A stretch of 64,000 bases of DNA from Streptomyces sp. ML-6 (GCF_030116705.1 NZ_JAOTIK010000001.1:5484501-5548500); one strand, 5' to 3'; positions 19,351-28,669 are shown, numbered from the stretch's first letter. Notes: generated from the letters alone by a model not told the origin. Numbers and translations are program-made.

Positions 19351-20034
19351 CTACCCGCGTTCCGGGCGCGCGCCGCCTACCACGAGGAGGGCCGAGCCCG
19401 CCACGAACACCGCCACGGCCACCGCCCACGCCGCCCCCTGCGGGCCCGGCTGCATCGGCCAGGCCCACACCGCCGCCGCGCCGCCCGGGGTGCGGGGCGC
19501 CGCCAGATAGACCGCCCCGCCGTAGGCCGTCATCGGCAGCCAGCTCGGCCGGGCGCCGATCAGGGCGGCGGAGGCCGCGGTCACCCCGGTCGCGCCGAGC
19601 ACGTTGCGCACCATGCCGGGGGCCCCGTACGCCTCCGGATGCCCGGGGACGGCCGCCGCGAGCGCGCCGGCCGCCAGCGCGGTCGAGGCCAGCAGGTGCA
19701 GCAGTCTGCGCGGCCACCAGCGGCGCACCGCGGTCCGGTCCAGCTCGTCGGAGTGCGCGTACAGGCCGGTGCCGATCGTGGCGGAGGCGAGCAGCGGGGC
19801 CAGCACGACGACCGGGACGCGGGCGGTGTGGTCGAAGTACGGCCGGCTCTCCAGCCAGTGCGCCGCCCAGGCGGCGACGAGGGCGACGCAGACCAGGGTG
19901 ACGACGGTGAGCGGGAGCGCGCGGGAACGCAGGTACGGGAAAGGGGGACGGGACCGCAGGCGCGGGAGGAACGGAAGAGGAGAGGGACCAGGCAGGGGCG
20001 GAAGGGGCGCGGCGGGGGTCGGACGGGTGCTCAC
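19351..20034 (-). CDS. Integral membrane protein of the ABC operon
   Basis: A 227-residue protein with about five or six hydrophobic segments and a Pro-rich N-terminus. The GTG start lies in the GTGA overlap with the upstream permease (20031). It is the last gene of the sigma/anti-sigma/ABC operon and probably a second permease or accessory membrane subunit. No specific family is recognised. Confidence 0.72.
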   Translation of the reverse strand: MSTRPTPAAPLPPLPGPSPLPFLPRLRSRPPFPYLRSRALPLTVVTLVCVALVAAWAAHWLESRPYFDHTARVPVVVLAPLLASATIGTGLYAHSDELDRTAVRRWWPRRLLHLLASTALAAGALAAAVPGHPEAYGAPGMVRNVLGATGVTAASAALIGARPSWLPMTAYGGAVYLAAPRTPGGAAAVWAWPMQPGPQGAAWAVAVAVFVAGSALLVVGGARPERG

Positions 20035-21422
20035 AGGGCCGGGACCTCCGCGGGCGTGCAGCTCTTCCGGGTCGCCAGGTAGCGGCCGAGCCAGGCCCTG
20101 CGGTCGGCGTCCGGCATGGCTTCGAGCCGGGCGAGCCGGCGGGATTCCGGGTACCACGGCGATTCCTCGTCGGCCAGCCAGCTCCGTACCGCGTCGTCGG
20201 TGCGCTCCATCCGGTCGGCCTCCCGGGCGGTCCTGCGGTTCTCGCCGTCCGGGCAGTCGCGGGCGGTCAGGCTCAGAGCGGTGTTCGCCGCGTACGCCCG
20301 GGGGTCGCTCAGCCGGTCACGGGTGATGCCCCAGCCCCGTACGGCGTGGGCGAGGGAGGCCTCGCCGTCCTTCGGCTCGTACGGCGGGGCCACGTAACGG
20401 ACCGGCGCGCCCGGCACCCCCTCCAGCCGGGAGAACATCCCCTCCAGCGCCTCGGCCACCCGGGGCAGCACCGGGGAGTCGGGGGCGGCCAGGCAGATCT
20501 GCGGAGTGCCGGGGGCGGCCTTCGAACAGACCTTGCGCGTCGTGGCCGGGTCGTCCCGGAACAGGTCCTCGCCCGTGCGCGCGATCACCGTCCCCGCCGC
20601 GACCGCCAGCACGAGCGGTACGACGAGCGTCAGCCGCCGCCGGGCCGCGTACGCCAGCAGCACCGTGGTGCCGATGCCGCCCGTCCAGGCCAGCAGGACC
20701 GGTGCGAACCACCACACGGGTACGGACCCTTCGAGGGAGAACTGTTCGGCCGGGCTCAGGAAGCGGGCGCCCGTCCTCAGATAGCCCGGGGCGCCCAGCG
20801 CGACGTACAGGACGGCCGCGAGCACCGGGGCGGTCAGCCGCCACCGCACCAGCCGGCCGGCGACGAAGCCCACGGGGGCGACGGACAGCAGGAAGCCGAG
20901 GTCCGTGGCGACGATCGCGAGGGACGGGCCGCCCGCACCGGTGTACGGGGCGGTCGCCGCGAACACCGCGGCCAGCGCGACCAGGTACCCGGCCGCCGCC
21001 CACAGCGCGACGGGCATCATGGCCGTCACCACCCGGGCGAGCCGGCCGCGCGGCACGGAGAGCAGCAGCTCGGCGGTGCGCCGCCGGTGCTCCCTGCCGC
21101 CCTGCCAGCAGGCCGCCGCGGCGACGAGCGGGCCGCCGAGCAGCGTCACCGCCGCGTGCAGCTCGGTCTGCGTCTCGCCCCAGCTCCCCTGCCAGTGGGT
21201 CGCCTTGCTCCCCAGCGGGACGAGGAGCGTGAGGGCGACGGCGAGGCCCGTCCACGGGGCGACCCCGCGCCGCAGTTCGGTCCGCAGGGCGGCCAGGGCC
21301 CGGGGCTTCCCGGACGGGGGCCGCCCGGGCGACGGCTTTCCGGGCACGGGCTTCCGGGGCACGGACTCCTCGGGTGCGGACTCCTCGGGCGCGGTCCTCA
21401 TGGACCCGGCGGGGGTCGTCAT
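20031..21422 (-). CDS. ABC-2-type permease with a large extracellular domain
   Basis: A 463-residue protein. After a Pro/Glu/Lys-rich N-terminus, about six membrane segments run to residue ~290. A long C-terminal soluble region follows (ending RKSCTPAEVPAL), holding several Cys residues (KVCSK, PQICL, ARDCPDG, KSC) that could form disulfides outside the cell. The start overlaps the ATPase stop (ATGA). It is probably the transmembrane partner of the ATPase at 21419-22255. Confidence 0.8.
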   Translation of the reverse strand: MTTPAGSMRTAPEESAPEESVPRKPVPGKPSPGRPPSGKPRALAALRTELRRGVAPWTGLAVALTLLVPLGSKATHWQGSWGETQTELHAAVTLLGGPLVAAAACWQGGREHRRRTAELLLSVPRGRLARVVTAMMPVALWAAAGYLVALAAVFAATAPYTGAGGPSLAIVATDLGFLLSVAPVGFVAGRLVRWRLTAPVLAAVLYVALGAPGYLRTGARFLSPAEQFSLEGSVPVWWFAPVLLAWTGGIGTTVLLAYAARRRLTLVVPLVLAVAAGTVIARTGEDLFRDDPATTRKVCSKAAPGTPQICLAAPDSPVLPRVAEALEGMFSRLEGVPGAPVRYVAPPYEPKDGEASLAHAVRGWGITRDRLSDPRAYAANTALSLTARDCPDGENRRTAREADRMERTDDAVRSWLADEESPWYPESRRLARLEAMPDADRRAWLGRYLATRKSCTPAEVPAL

Positions 21423-22255
21423 CGGTTCGCCACCGCCGCCCGGTGCGCGCGCAGCGCGGCGGTGTAGCCGCGCTCGACGGGGTTGCCGTCCGGCAGGCCC
21501 GTTCCGTCGCCTGCCGGGTCGTCCCTGTTGTTCGTATTATCCGTTCCGCCGAGTTCCGTCAGCTCGCGCGTCGTGCCCCGGTACGCGATCCGGCCCGACT
21601 CGATCAGGGTGACCCCGGTGCAGGCCGCGGCCACGTCCTCGACCAGGTGGGTCGAGACGATCACGGTGGCCGTGCGGCCCAGTTCCCGGATCAGCGCCCG
21701 GAACTCGACCCGCTGCTCCGGGTCGAGACCGGCGGTGGGCTCGTCGAACAGCAGCAGGTCCGGGTCGTTGACGATCGCCTGGGCGATGCCGACCCGTCGC
21801 ACCATGCCGCCCGACAGGGTCTTCACCCGGGCGTCGATCCGGTCCGTCAGGCCCACCCGGTCCACCGCGCGTTCGACGGCGGCGGGGACGGCCGCCGCGT
21901 CCATCTCCTTGAGCCAGGCCACGTAGGAGACGAACTCACGGACCGTGAAGCCCGGGTAGTAGCCGAACTCCTGCGGCAGATAGCCGAGCCTGCGCCGGAC
22001 CGCCGCCCGGCTGCGGTGGTCCGCCCGGTCGCCGACCTGGCTGCCGAGCAGCTCCACCCGGCCGCCGGACGGTGCCGCGACCGTGGCGAGCACCCGGATC
22101 AGCGAGGTCTTGCCCGCCCCGTTCGGGCCCAGGAGCCCGTGCACACCGGGGGCGAAGTCGAGGTCGACGGCGTCCAGCGCGGTCGTCCTGCGGTGCCGGA
22201 CGGTCAGGTCCCTGACCTCCACCGTGTTCGCGGCCGTGGTGCCGTTCGTGTTCAC
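21419..22255 (-). CDS. ABC transporter ATP-binding protein
   Basis: A 278-residue ABC ATPase with Walker A GPNGAGKTS, Q-loop LGYLPQEFGYYPGFT, signature LSGGMVRRVGIAQ, Walker B LLLFDEPTAGLD and the H-loop STHLVED. The start is the GTG in the GTGA overlap with the anti-sigma-type gene; the longer open frame upstream is a shadow. Tight coupling to a sigma/anti-sigma pair suggests an exporter switched on by an envelope or drug signal. Confidence 0.93.
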   Translation of the reverse strand: MNTNGTTAANTVEVRDLTVRHRRTTALDAVDLDFAPGVHGLLGPNGAGKTSLIRVLATVAAPSGGRVELLGSQVGDRADHRSRAAVRRRLGYLPQEFGYYPGFTVREFVSYVAWLKEMDAAAVPAAVERAVDRVGLTDRIDARVKTLSGGMVRRVGIAQAIVNDPDLLLFDEPTAGLDPEQRVEFRALIRELGRTATVIVSTHLVEDVAAACTGVTLIESGRIAYRGTTRELTELGGTDNTNNRDDPAGDGTGLPDGNPVERGYTAALRAHRAAVANR

Positions 22256-23220
22256 GACGTCTCCAGATGGTCGAAGGATCTGCGGCGCGCGGCGAGCAGC
22301 GCGGCGCACAGCAGCGCCGCCGCGGCCCAGGCGCCCTGTGCGGAAGGACCGGCGAAGTACCGCGCGGCCTCGGTCACCGGCGCCTCCACGGCGGGGGACG
22401 AGGCACCCGAGGACAGCACGACGGCGACCGCCCAGGCGGCGGCCACGGACGAGGCACCGGTGCGGCAGCCGACGTACGAACCGAGCGCGAGCGCCGCCAG
22501 CGTCATCGCCAGCCCCGGCAGCAGCCAGGCCGCCGGGCCCGGCCCGGCGGCGGACGGCGGCAGCGCCGCCCCGGCGAGGGTGAGCGCCGGGATGCTCACG
22601 CCCAGCACCACGGCGGTCCTGGTCAGCAGCAGCCGCAGCCCGCCGGAGGGGGTGGCCGCGGCGATCTCGTGCATCGGGTCCGTGTGCCGCCCGTAGGAGA
22701 CGACGACCCCGGCGAGTGGCAGCACCGGCGCGACGACGAGCAGCAGCGGACGCGCGACGCCGCCGAGCCCGGCCCCGTACGCCAGGGCGATGGCCCCCAC
22801 GGCCACCAGCACCAGTGCCAGCAGCCACGGCCCGCGCAGCGCGGGCCCTGCGGCCCACAGCAGACGCCCGCCCCGGGCCCGGGGCGCGGAGCGGTGCGGG
22901 CCCGGAGCGGCGCCGTCCGGCGCCCCGGCCTCCGAGGCCACCCCGGCCGGCACCCCCTCCCGCGCCCCGGTCTCCGAGGTCGCCCCGGCTTCCGAGGTCA
23001 CTGCGCTCAGCACCCCCTCCCGAACCGCGTCCAGCACCGCGGCCGTCTCCCGGCGCGCGCGTACCGCGGCCGAGACCTCCGCCGCGCACCGCCCGCACGC
23101 CTCCACGTGCTTCTCCACGGACCAGGCGTCCGTCTCGGGCAGCGCGTTCGCGGCGTACCGCCCGGCCAGTCCCCCGTCCACGTGCCACGGGGCCATCCCG
23201 TCACCTCCCGTCGCGGTCAT
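22252..23220 (-). CDS. Zinc-finger anti-sigma-like protein fused to a membrane domain
   Basis: A 322-residue protein. The N-terminus has an H-x3-C-x2-C motif (KHVEACGRCAAEV, about 37-49), the zf-HC2 anti-sigma finger. From about 130 on there are around six hydrophobic segments, more like an ABC permease than the single span of a normal anti-sigma factor. It overlaps the ECF sigma gene, so it likely holds that factor inactive and couples release to the transporter. The fusion is notable. Confidence 0.82.
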   Translation of the reverse strand: MTATGGDGMAPWHVDGGLAGRYAANALPETDAWSVEKHVEACGRCAAEVSAAVRARRETAAVLDAVREGVLSAVTSEAGATSETGAREGVPAGVASEAGAPDGAAPGPHRSAPRARGGRLLWAAGPALRGPWLLALVLVAVGAIALAYGAGLGGVARPLLLVVAPVLPLAGVVVSYGRHTDPMHEIAAATPSGGLRLLLTRTAVVLGVSIPALTLAGAALPPSAAGPGPAAWLLPGLAMTLAALALGSYVGCRTGASSVAAAWAVAVVLSSGASSPAVEAPVTEAARYFAGPSAQGAWAAAALLCAALLAARRRSFDHLETS

Positions 23221-23846
23221 GCCGTGCCTCCCAGCGGTCCGGCCCCCGGCACCGGCAGTTCCAGCAGCTCCAGCGCGGCGCGCAGCTCGCGCCTGGCCCG
23301 CATCGCCCGGGTCTTGACCGTGCCCTCCGGTATGCCGAGGAGCCGGGCCGCCTCACGGGTCGTCAGCCCGTCGATCACGGTGGCGCGCAGGACCTCCCGC
23401 AGCTCGGGCGAGATCCGGTCGAGTGCCGCGCCCACGTCCCCGTACTCCAGACCGGCGAGCACCCGCTCCTCGGCGGACGGCGCGGTGGCGGCCCGCTCCT
23501 CGTGCTCCGCCCGCTCGGCCAGCGCGGCGAGCCGGACGCGGGCGTGCGTCCGCTGCGCGTCCGCCAGACGGCGCGAGGCGATCACCCACAGCCAGCCGCC
23601 GACCTGCGCACCGCGGTGCGAACCGGCGGAGCGCCAGACCGTCACGAACGTGTCCTGGAGCACCTCCCGCACGGTCTCGCCGTCCGCGCACCGCCTGCTC
23701 AGCCGGGCGAGCAGCCAGCCGGCGTGCCGGTCGTAGAGCGTCGCCAGCGCTTCCGTGTCCCCGCGGGCGACGGCACGCAGCAGCGCCTCGTCGTCCCGGT
23801 CCTCCCCCGAGGGGTGCAACAACTTCACACCCCTTCTATCGGGCAC
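23217..23846 (-). CDS. ECF-family RNA polymerase sigma factor
   Basis: A 209-residue sigma-70 family protein: region 2 with EALATLYDRHAGWLLARL and VREVLQDTFVTVWRSA, region 4 with SPELREVLRATVIDGLTTRE and GIPEGTVKTRAMRARRELR. It leads a five-gene operon with its likely anti-sigma factor. The start is unsure: GTG at 23846 has no good ribosome-binding site, and a second GTG (reading VKLLHPSG) follows AGAAGGGG too closely. Confidence 0.92.
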   Translation of the reverse strand: MPDRRGVKLLHPSGEDRDDEALLRAVARGDTEALATLYDRHAGWLLARLSRRCADGETVREVLQDTFVTVWRSAGSHRGAQVGGWLWVIASRRLADAQRTHARVRLAALAERAEHEERAATAPSAEERVLAGLEYGDVGAALDRISPELREVLRATVIDGLTTREAARLLGIPEGTVKTRAMRARRELRAALELLELPVPGAGPLGGTA

Positions 23847-23893
23847 CGGGAGCGGACCGGTTCACGGACGGCCGGACGGCGCTGCTGCGGTGC

Positions 23894-24736
23894 TCAGGGG
23901 CGAGGCGCCTTCGGGCCGTGCACCGCGAGGTACTCGGCCGCCAGCCACGGAGCGAGGTCCTCGACGAGCATCGCGACGACGGCGGGGTCGGCCGACGGGG
24001 CGCGCCCGATGCGCGCGGCCGACCGCACCTGCTCGACCCGCTCCGGGCGGTCGGCGTAGTAACGGGCGAACACCTCGGCCGACTCGACCAGGTCACTGGT
24101 CCAGCCGCCCCACCGGGGCATCACGAGGGTGAAGCCGGAGCGGACGAGCCTGCGGGCGACCCCGCGGCTGAGGTACCGGCGCTCGGCGTCCGTGGCGGCC
24201 TCGGCAGCCCTCCGCCGCCACCGGGGAAGCAGCAGATGGAGGTCCCCGTTGGTCTCCCGGGCGAGCTGCGCGGTCGGGCGGTAGGACGGCAACCGCTGGG
24301 CGAGGTCCTCGCCCAGCAGCGGCGTGCAGAGGCAGGCGACGAAGAAACCGAGGTCGTCGCGTTCGAGCTCGCTGGTGAGCGTCCCGACGTCGGAGAGGAG
24401 GAGGCCGACCCCGTCGATCAGGCCGGACGAGGCGTCCAGGTCGGCCTCGACGGCGCGGGCCGCGGCCTCGTCCGCCGGGGAGGGCGCGTCGTGCAGCGCC
24501 AGCAGCAGGTCCAGGTCGGAGACGCCGGGCACGGCCGTGCCCCGCGGAATGCTGCCGTAGAGGTACGCGCTGTGCAGCCGCGTGCCGTCGAACGCCGCGG
24601 CGATCCGGGACCGGGCCGCCGCCACCACGGGGGTGAACACCGAGGGCACCCGGCCCAGCGAGCCCTCCCGCCGGATCGTTCCGTCCGCGTCCAGCCCCCG
24701 GTCCCCGCTGCCGCCCCTGCCGTTGTCGTCGTCCAT
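23894..24736 (-). CDS. Nucleotidyltransferase-fold protein
   Basis: About 280 residues. YLYGSIPRGTAVPGVSDLDL is the G-S-x10-DxD motif of Pol-beta-type nucleotidyltransferases such as aminoglycoside adenylyltransferases and MNT toxins. The C-terminal half is helical. The ATG at 24736 (MDDDNGRGG) is chosen because upstream sequence is promoter-like and repetitive; there is no Shine-Dalgarno, so it may be leaderless. The substrate is unknown. Confidence 0.78.
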   Translation of the reverse strand: MDDDNGRGGSGDRGLDADGTIRREGSLGRVPSVFTPVVAAARSRIAAAFDGTRLHSAYLYGSIPRGTAVPGVSDLDLLLALHDAPSPADEAAARAVEADLDASSGLIDGVGLLLSDVGTLTSELERDDLGFFVACLCTPLLGEDLAQRLPSYRPTAQLARETNGDLHLLLPRWRRRAAEAATDAERRYLSRGVARRLVRSGFTLVMPRWGGWTSDLVESAEVFARYYADRPERVEQVRSAARIGRAPSADPAVVAMLVEDLAPWLAAEYLAVHGPKAPRP

Positions 24737-24780
24737 GGGGGCACTGTGCCCGGTGCGCCGTGCGGAGCCGAACGGTTTTC

Positions 24781-24836
24781 CCGCACGTGTCGGGCAGGAC
24801 CCGCACGTGTCGGGCGGGGCCCCGTACGCACCGGGC
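24781..24836. repeat. Three iterated 15-bp boxes between divergent genes
   Basis: CCGCACGTGTCGGGC occurs at 24781-24795 and again at 24801-24815. A weaker third copy (CCGTACGCACCGGGC) is at 24822-24836. The 20-21 bp period equals two helical turns. The boxes lie between the divergent nucleotidyltransferase and oxidoreductase starts and contain CACGTG, so they look like binding sites for a cooperative regulator. Confidence 0.6.
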
Positions 24837-24891
24837 AGAACGGCCGGAAAAGACTTGGCGCGGGCCGACGGAGCCAAGGGAGCATGCGCGT

Positions 24892-25989
24892 ATGCGCGTT
24901 GCGGTGATCGGGTTGAGGATGGGGCTGTACCTGGCGGGCTGGTGCCGGCGGTTGGGCATGGAGGTGGTGGCCGCCTGCGACCGGGAGGCCGAACGCCTGG
25001 AGGCGGCGCGGGAGGAGCTGCCGGGAGCGGTGCTCACCGACCGGTGGGAGGACCTGCTGGACCTCCCCCTGGACGGGGTCGTCCTGGCCAACGACTTCGA
25101 CGCGCACGCGCCGTTGGCCATCGCGTTCCTGGAGCGGGGCGTGCATGTGCTCTCCGAGTGCGCGGCCTGCGTGGACGAGGAGGAGGGCCGGCGACTGGTC
25201 GAGGCGGCGGAGCGGTCCACCGCCACCTACTCCTTCGCCGAGAACTACGTCCTCCACCCGCACGTCCGGCTGCTCCGGGAGGCGATCGGGGCCGGGGAGC
25301 TGGGCCGGATCGACCTGATCGAGGCCGACTACCTGCACGGCATGTCGCCGCAGGACGTCGAGGTGCTGATCGGCGCCCCCGGCAGCTGGCGCGGCCGCAT
25401 CCCCGCGACGGCGTACTGCACGCACACCGTCTCGCCGGTGCTGGCCCTCACGGACGCCTGGCCGGTGGAGGTGTCCGCGTTCCGGGTGCACGAGGCGGAC
25501 CCGGCCCGGGCCGTCGTCATGACCGTCCGGCTGTCCACCGGCGCGCTGGCCGTGACCCGCCACGGCTTCCTCCAGGGCGAGCCCGACAGCCACTGGAGCT
25601 GGCTGTCCGTCCGCGGCACCCGGGCGCTGGCCGAGTCCGTGCGCGCGTCGGGCGAGCGGTCCTGGTCCGTCCGGGTCCGGGCGGAGGGGTGGACCCGGGA
25701 CGACGGCGTCGCGCACGAGGAGGAGCGGGTCGCGCCGCCCCTCGCCCTGGACGGGCAGCCGGTGGAGCGGCGGGCCGAGGGCACGGTGCGCATCCTCCAG
25801 GGATTCCGGGCCACGGTGGAACGCGGGGAGCCGCCGCTGGTCCCGGTGCGGCCCGCGGTGGCCGCGTCGCTGGTCGGCGTGGCCGGTGCGGAGTCGCTGA
25901 GGAACGGTTCACGCCCGGTACCGGTGCCGGACTTCTCTCCCACTCCTCCCACTCCTCCCACTTCTTCCACTGAGCAGCCCCGGCGCTGA
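24892..25989 (+). CDS. Gfo/Idh/MocA-family oxidoreductase-like protein
   Basis: A 365-residue protein. The N-terminal Rossmann half contains FLERGVHVLSECAAC and a YSFAENY segment typical of this family (EKP-like motif replaced by SECAAC), then the alpha/beta C-terminal domain. The nucleotide loop reads VIGLRMGLYLAG, so the usual GxGxxG is altered and NAD(P) binding is uncertain. AAGGGAG lies nine bases before the ATG. The C-terminal tail SPTPPTPPTSST comes from a short DNA repeat. Confidence 0.8.
   Translation: MRVAVIGLRMGLYLAGWCRRLGMEVVAACDREAERLEAAREELPGAVLTDRWEDLLDLPLDGVVLANDFDAHAPLAIAFLERGVHVLSECAACVDEEEGRRLVEAAERSTATYSFAENYVLHPHVRLLREAIGAGELGRIDLIEADYLHGMSPQDVEVLIGAPGSWRGRIPATAYCTHTVSPVLALTDAWPVEVSAFRVHEADPARAVVMTVRLSTGALAVTRHGFLQGEPDSHWSWLSVRGTRALAESVRASGERSWSVRVRAEGWTRDDGVAHEEERVAPPLALDGQPVERRAEGTVRILQGFRATVERGEPPLVPVRPAVAASLVGVAGAESLRNGSRPVPVPDFSPTPPTPPTSSTEQPRR
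25936..25969 (+). repeat. Short CT-rich tandem repeat at the end of the oxidoreductase gene
   Basis: A 9-bp unit (CTCCCACTC) is repeated about four times with small changes and encodes the Pro/Thr-rich tail. It is a slippage-prone sequence. Confidence 0.65.
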
Positions 25990-26213
25990 TCACCCTGTCG
26001 CCTCATCTCCCGACCGGGACGAGGACTGCCGGGCCATCGTGATTCCGGAGGGGGCTTTGTCGGCCTTGATCTGGCCGAATCGCGGTGTGTGGCAAGGGAG
26101 TTGTCGAATCGAACGGCAATCCTTCAGATGAAATGCATGGCCCGCCATGGGGCGGGGCGAGGCTCGTATTGCCCGCAGGAGAAAACGAGAACCGGCCGAA
26201 ACGGGGGTGCACG

Positions 26214-26647
26214 ATGGCCTGGAACGAGTGGGAGCAGATCAAGTCCGAAGCCGCCCGGCAGAACACGGCTCACATGCAGACGAACGGAGTCGGGGGAAGC
26301 TCCGGAGCCTCAGGAGGTGCGGCTGATCTGGTGGTGAACCAGGACGACCTCGGAGCAGTCGGACACGAGGCGTACCTGCTGCGGAGCCGGCTCTCCCGGG
26401 ACGGTGACCATGCCCGGCCTGTGCCACTTTCGATGCGGCGGTCGCCCTGACGAACGGCAACTTCACCAGCGGAGCGCAGCTGCTGAAGGTGCATGACCGG
26501 TGGAACAGCCAGTTGCGAACGCTCCTGGACGCCTGCGCCCGGATTTCCGATCACCTCGATTACAGCAAGTCCGTTCACGCCGGTAACGACGCCGACATCG
26601 GCGGCAAGCTGCTCTCCGTTTCCAAGATCAGCGATTACTACAAGTAG
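26214..26647 (+). pseudogene. Frameshifted WXG100-like partner gene of the DUF6571 protein
   Basis: Frame 1 starts at ATG 26214 (MAWNEWEQIKSEAARQNTAH, then LVVNQDDLGAVGHEAYLLRS) and ends out of frame at 26450. The rest continues in the -1 frame (TFDAAVALTNGNFTSGAQLL, then DRWNSQLRTLLDACARISDH, ending SDYYK) to a stop at 26645-26647. Joined, this is a small helical WXG100-like protein of the sort often encoded just before large DUF6571 proteins in Streptomyces. A single missing base around 26417-26424 explains the break. It is either a real inactivation or a sequencing error. Confidence 0.75.
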
Positions 26648-26665
26648 GACGTGGAAGGCGGCGCC

Positions 26666-28669
26666 ATGTTGACATTCGATGACGTCGTCAACGCACCCGT
26701 CGGCAAGCTGAAGGAAGCCGCGGACGACTGGTCGGAGATGGCGGCCAAGCCGGGGAGGCTTGCCGAGGACGCCCGGCAGGGAATGAAGGCCAAGTCCGAC
26801 AAGGCGCGATGGCAGGGCGCCAACTCCGACGTCACCAGACCCTTCATGGCCAAGACGGCCAAGGAGTTCGAGGACGCCAAGGCCCAGGCCGAGGGCATCA
26901 AGCTGCTGTTCTCGGACGCGTACACGTCGTTCAGGACCGCCAAGGACGCGCTCGTCAGGATCAGGGACGAGGAGGGCCCGGCCGCCGGCATCCATGTGGA
27001 CGCCAAGGGCAAGGTCAGGCCGCGGTACGACCTGGAGAGCGACACCGCGGCGCGCCATGAACCGGGTTACGCGGAAGCCCTGCGAAAGCAGAACGATGCC
27101 GTGGCCTCCTGGCAGAAGAGGATCGACAGGCTCGTCGAGGACTGCTCCGACGCCGACGACTCGCTGAAGCGCGCTCTCGCGGCGAATGTGAAGGACGACC
27201 ACGACTTCACGGCTCCCAAGTACACGACCCTGGACGCCGAGCAGGTGGACCGGGCGGTGGAACTGATGAAGAAGGTCACCGGGGACGGCGGCACGGCGCG
27301 CAACGTGGCGGCACTGAGGGAACTCGAGGACCTCCTGGACGACAACCGGGGCGACCCGGAGTTCGCCCCGGACTTCTACCGGAAACTGACTCCCGAGGGC
27401 ACCCTTGAGGCCTACACGAAGATGTCGCTGGACGCGACGTCCCTCGGACCGGCCGGCCAGGACCGGGTGAACATGGTCCGCAACATCCAGAGCGGCATGG
27501 GCGCCATGCTGGGTCTCGCCACCAGGGCCTCGACACTGGACTACCTCGGCCCCGGGTGGACCACGCAACTCATGAAGGCGGGTCACAAGCAGATCGACGT
27601 ACCGGGCGCAGCTTCCGCGAAGCTGTACGGCTACCAGGCGCTGGGCGCGCTCCTCCGGGAAGGAACGTACGACAAGAGCTTTCTGCTGTCGGTCGGCCGG
27701 GACATGGTGGCCATGGACAAGAAGAACCCGGACATCTGGCACGAGAACCTGCCGTGGGACCAGAAGGCGCTCATCAACCTCGACGAGACGGGCGGCAGGG
27801 GCTTCAACCCCCTGACCGGCCTGATGCAGGCCATGAGCAACAACCCCGAGGCGTCAGCGGCCTTCTTCGCCGAGCCACTCCGCGAGGACACCGACAAGGA
27901 CGGCATCGTGACCACGGACGACGCCGCGCTCAAAGGGAAGAAGGCGCAGGACGTCATCGACTACATGCTCGACAAGAAGCCCGAGAGCGACTGGTACGAC
28001 ACGGCCACCGGCGGTGAGCAGAATCCTGGCCAGACGGCCATGGGCAACGCCTTGGAAGCGGCGACCACGGGGCGGGTGCCGGACGACGAGGACGCGCGGC
28101 CGGTGTCGCACAGCAAGACCATGAGCGGCTTGATGGAGAGGATCGTCGCGAAGATCGGCGCGGAGCCCGAACTCGTGGCAGAGGGCGGGCGGCTCAGCGG
28201 GCTGTCCCAGAACTTCGGCAACATGGCCGCCGAGTACATGCCCGACCTGCAGGCCACGGCCGAGAACGGCGCCGGTCAGATCAAGCCGTTCGGTGAACCC
28301 GCGAAATTCAAGAAGGACGAGATGGCCTTCTTCCTCGGCGCGGTCGGCCAGGACCCCCAGGCGTACGGAGCAATCACCAACGCCCAACAGGCATACGCCA
28401 CAGCACTGATTTCCGACGTCTTCCAGAACCCCGAGAAACACGGTGACCCGGGCGAGGCGATACGGAATGCCGTCCATCCGGGCGGCGAGATCGCCGGCAT
28501 CATGACCGAGGCGAGGGCGCAAGGTGTCCACGATGCGCAGGTCGCCGAGGATGAGGAATACAACCAGGGTGTCGCAGAAATTCGAAGTGGGCGAATCGTG
28601 TCCTCGACATCATCGTGGGGAAAAGGGTATCTTCTGGGGAACAGGTGCTTCCGCCTATTTCATTTGTGA
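26666..28669 (+). CDS. DUF6571-family protein with an abnormal C-terminus
   Basis: A 667-residue large, charged, mostly helical protein (LTFDDVVNAPVGKLKEAADD; later ARASTLDYLGPGWTT). It contains a DTDKDGIVTTDD loop that resembles an EF-hand calcium-binding loop. The ATG at 26666 has GGAAGG seven bases upstream; a GTG at 26651 is less likely. Family similarity stops at about residue 636 (DEEYNQGVAE); the last 30 residues are unlike the family because the frame runs into foreign sequence, so the gene looks truncated. Such proteins and their WXG100-like partners are thought to be type VII-like exported or polymorphic-toxin-related, but the function is not known. Confidence 0.7.
   Translation: MLTFDDVVNAPVGKLKEAADDWSEMAAKPGRLAEDARQGMKAKSDKARWQGANSDVTRPFMAKTAKEFEDAKAQAEGIKLLFSDAYTSFRTAKDALVRIRDEEGPAAGIHVDAKGKVRPRYDLESDTAARHEPGYAEALRKQNDAVASWQKRIDRLVEDCSDADDSLKRALAANVKDDHDFTAPKYTTLDAEQVDRAVELMKKVTGDGGTARNVAALRELEDLLDDNRGDPEFAPDFYRKLTPEGTLEAYTKMSLDATSLGPAGQDRVNMVRNIQSGMGAMLGLATRASTLDYLGPGWTTQLMKAGHKQIDVPGAASAKLYGYQALGALLREGTYDKSFLLSVGRDMVAMDKKNPDIWHENLPWDQKALINLDETGGRGFNPLTGLMQAMSNNPEASAAFFAEPLREDTDKDGIVTTDDAALKGKKAQDVIDYMLDKKPESDWYDTATGGEQNPGQTAMGNALEAATTGRVPDDEDARPVSHSKTMSGLMERIVAKIGAEPELVAEGGRLSGLSQNFGNMAAEYMPDLQATAENGAGQIKPFGEPAKFKKDEMAFFLGAVGQDPQAYGAITNAQQAYATALISDVFQNPEKHGDPGEAIRNAVHPGGEIAGIMTEARAQGVHDAQVAEDEEYNQGVAEIRSGRIVSSTSSWGKGYLLGNRCFRLFHL

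Noticed and set aside
24781..24836. A CRISPR-like array, because of regularly spaced repeats
   Set aside because: There are only two or three 15-bp units with 5-bp gaps, no spacers and no cas genes. They look like operator boxes.
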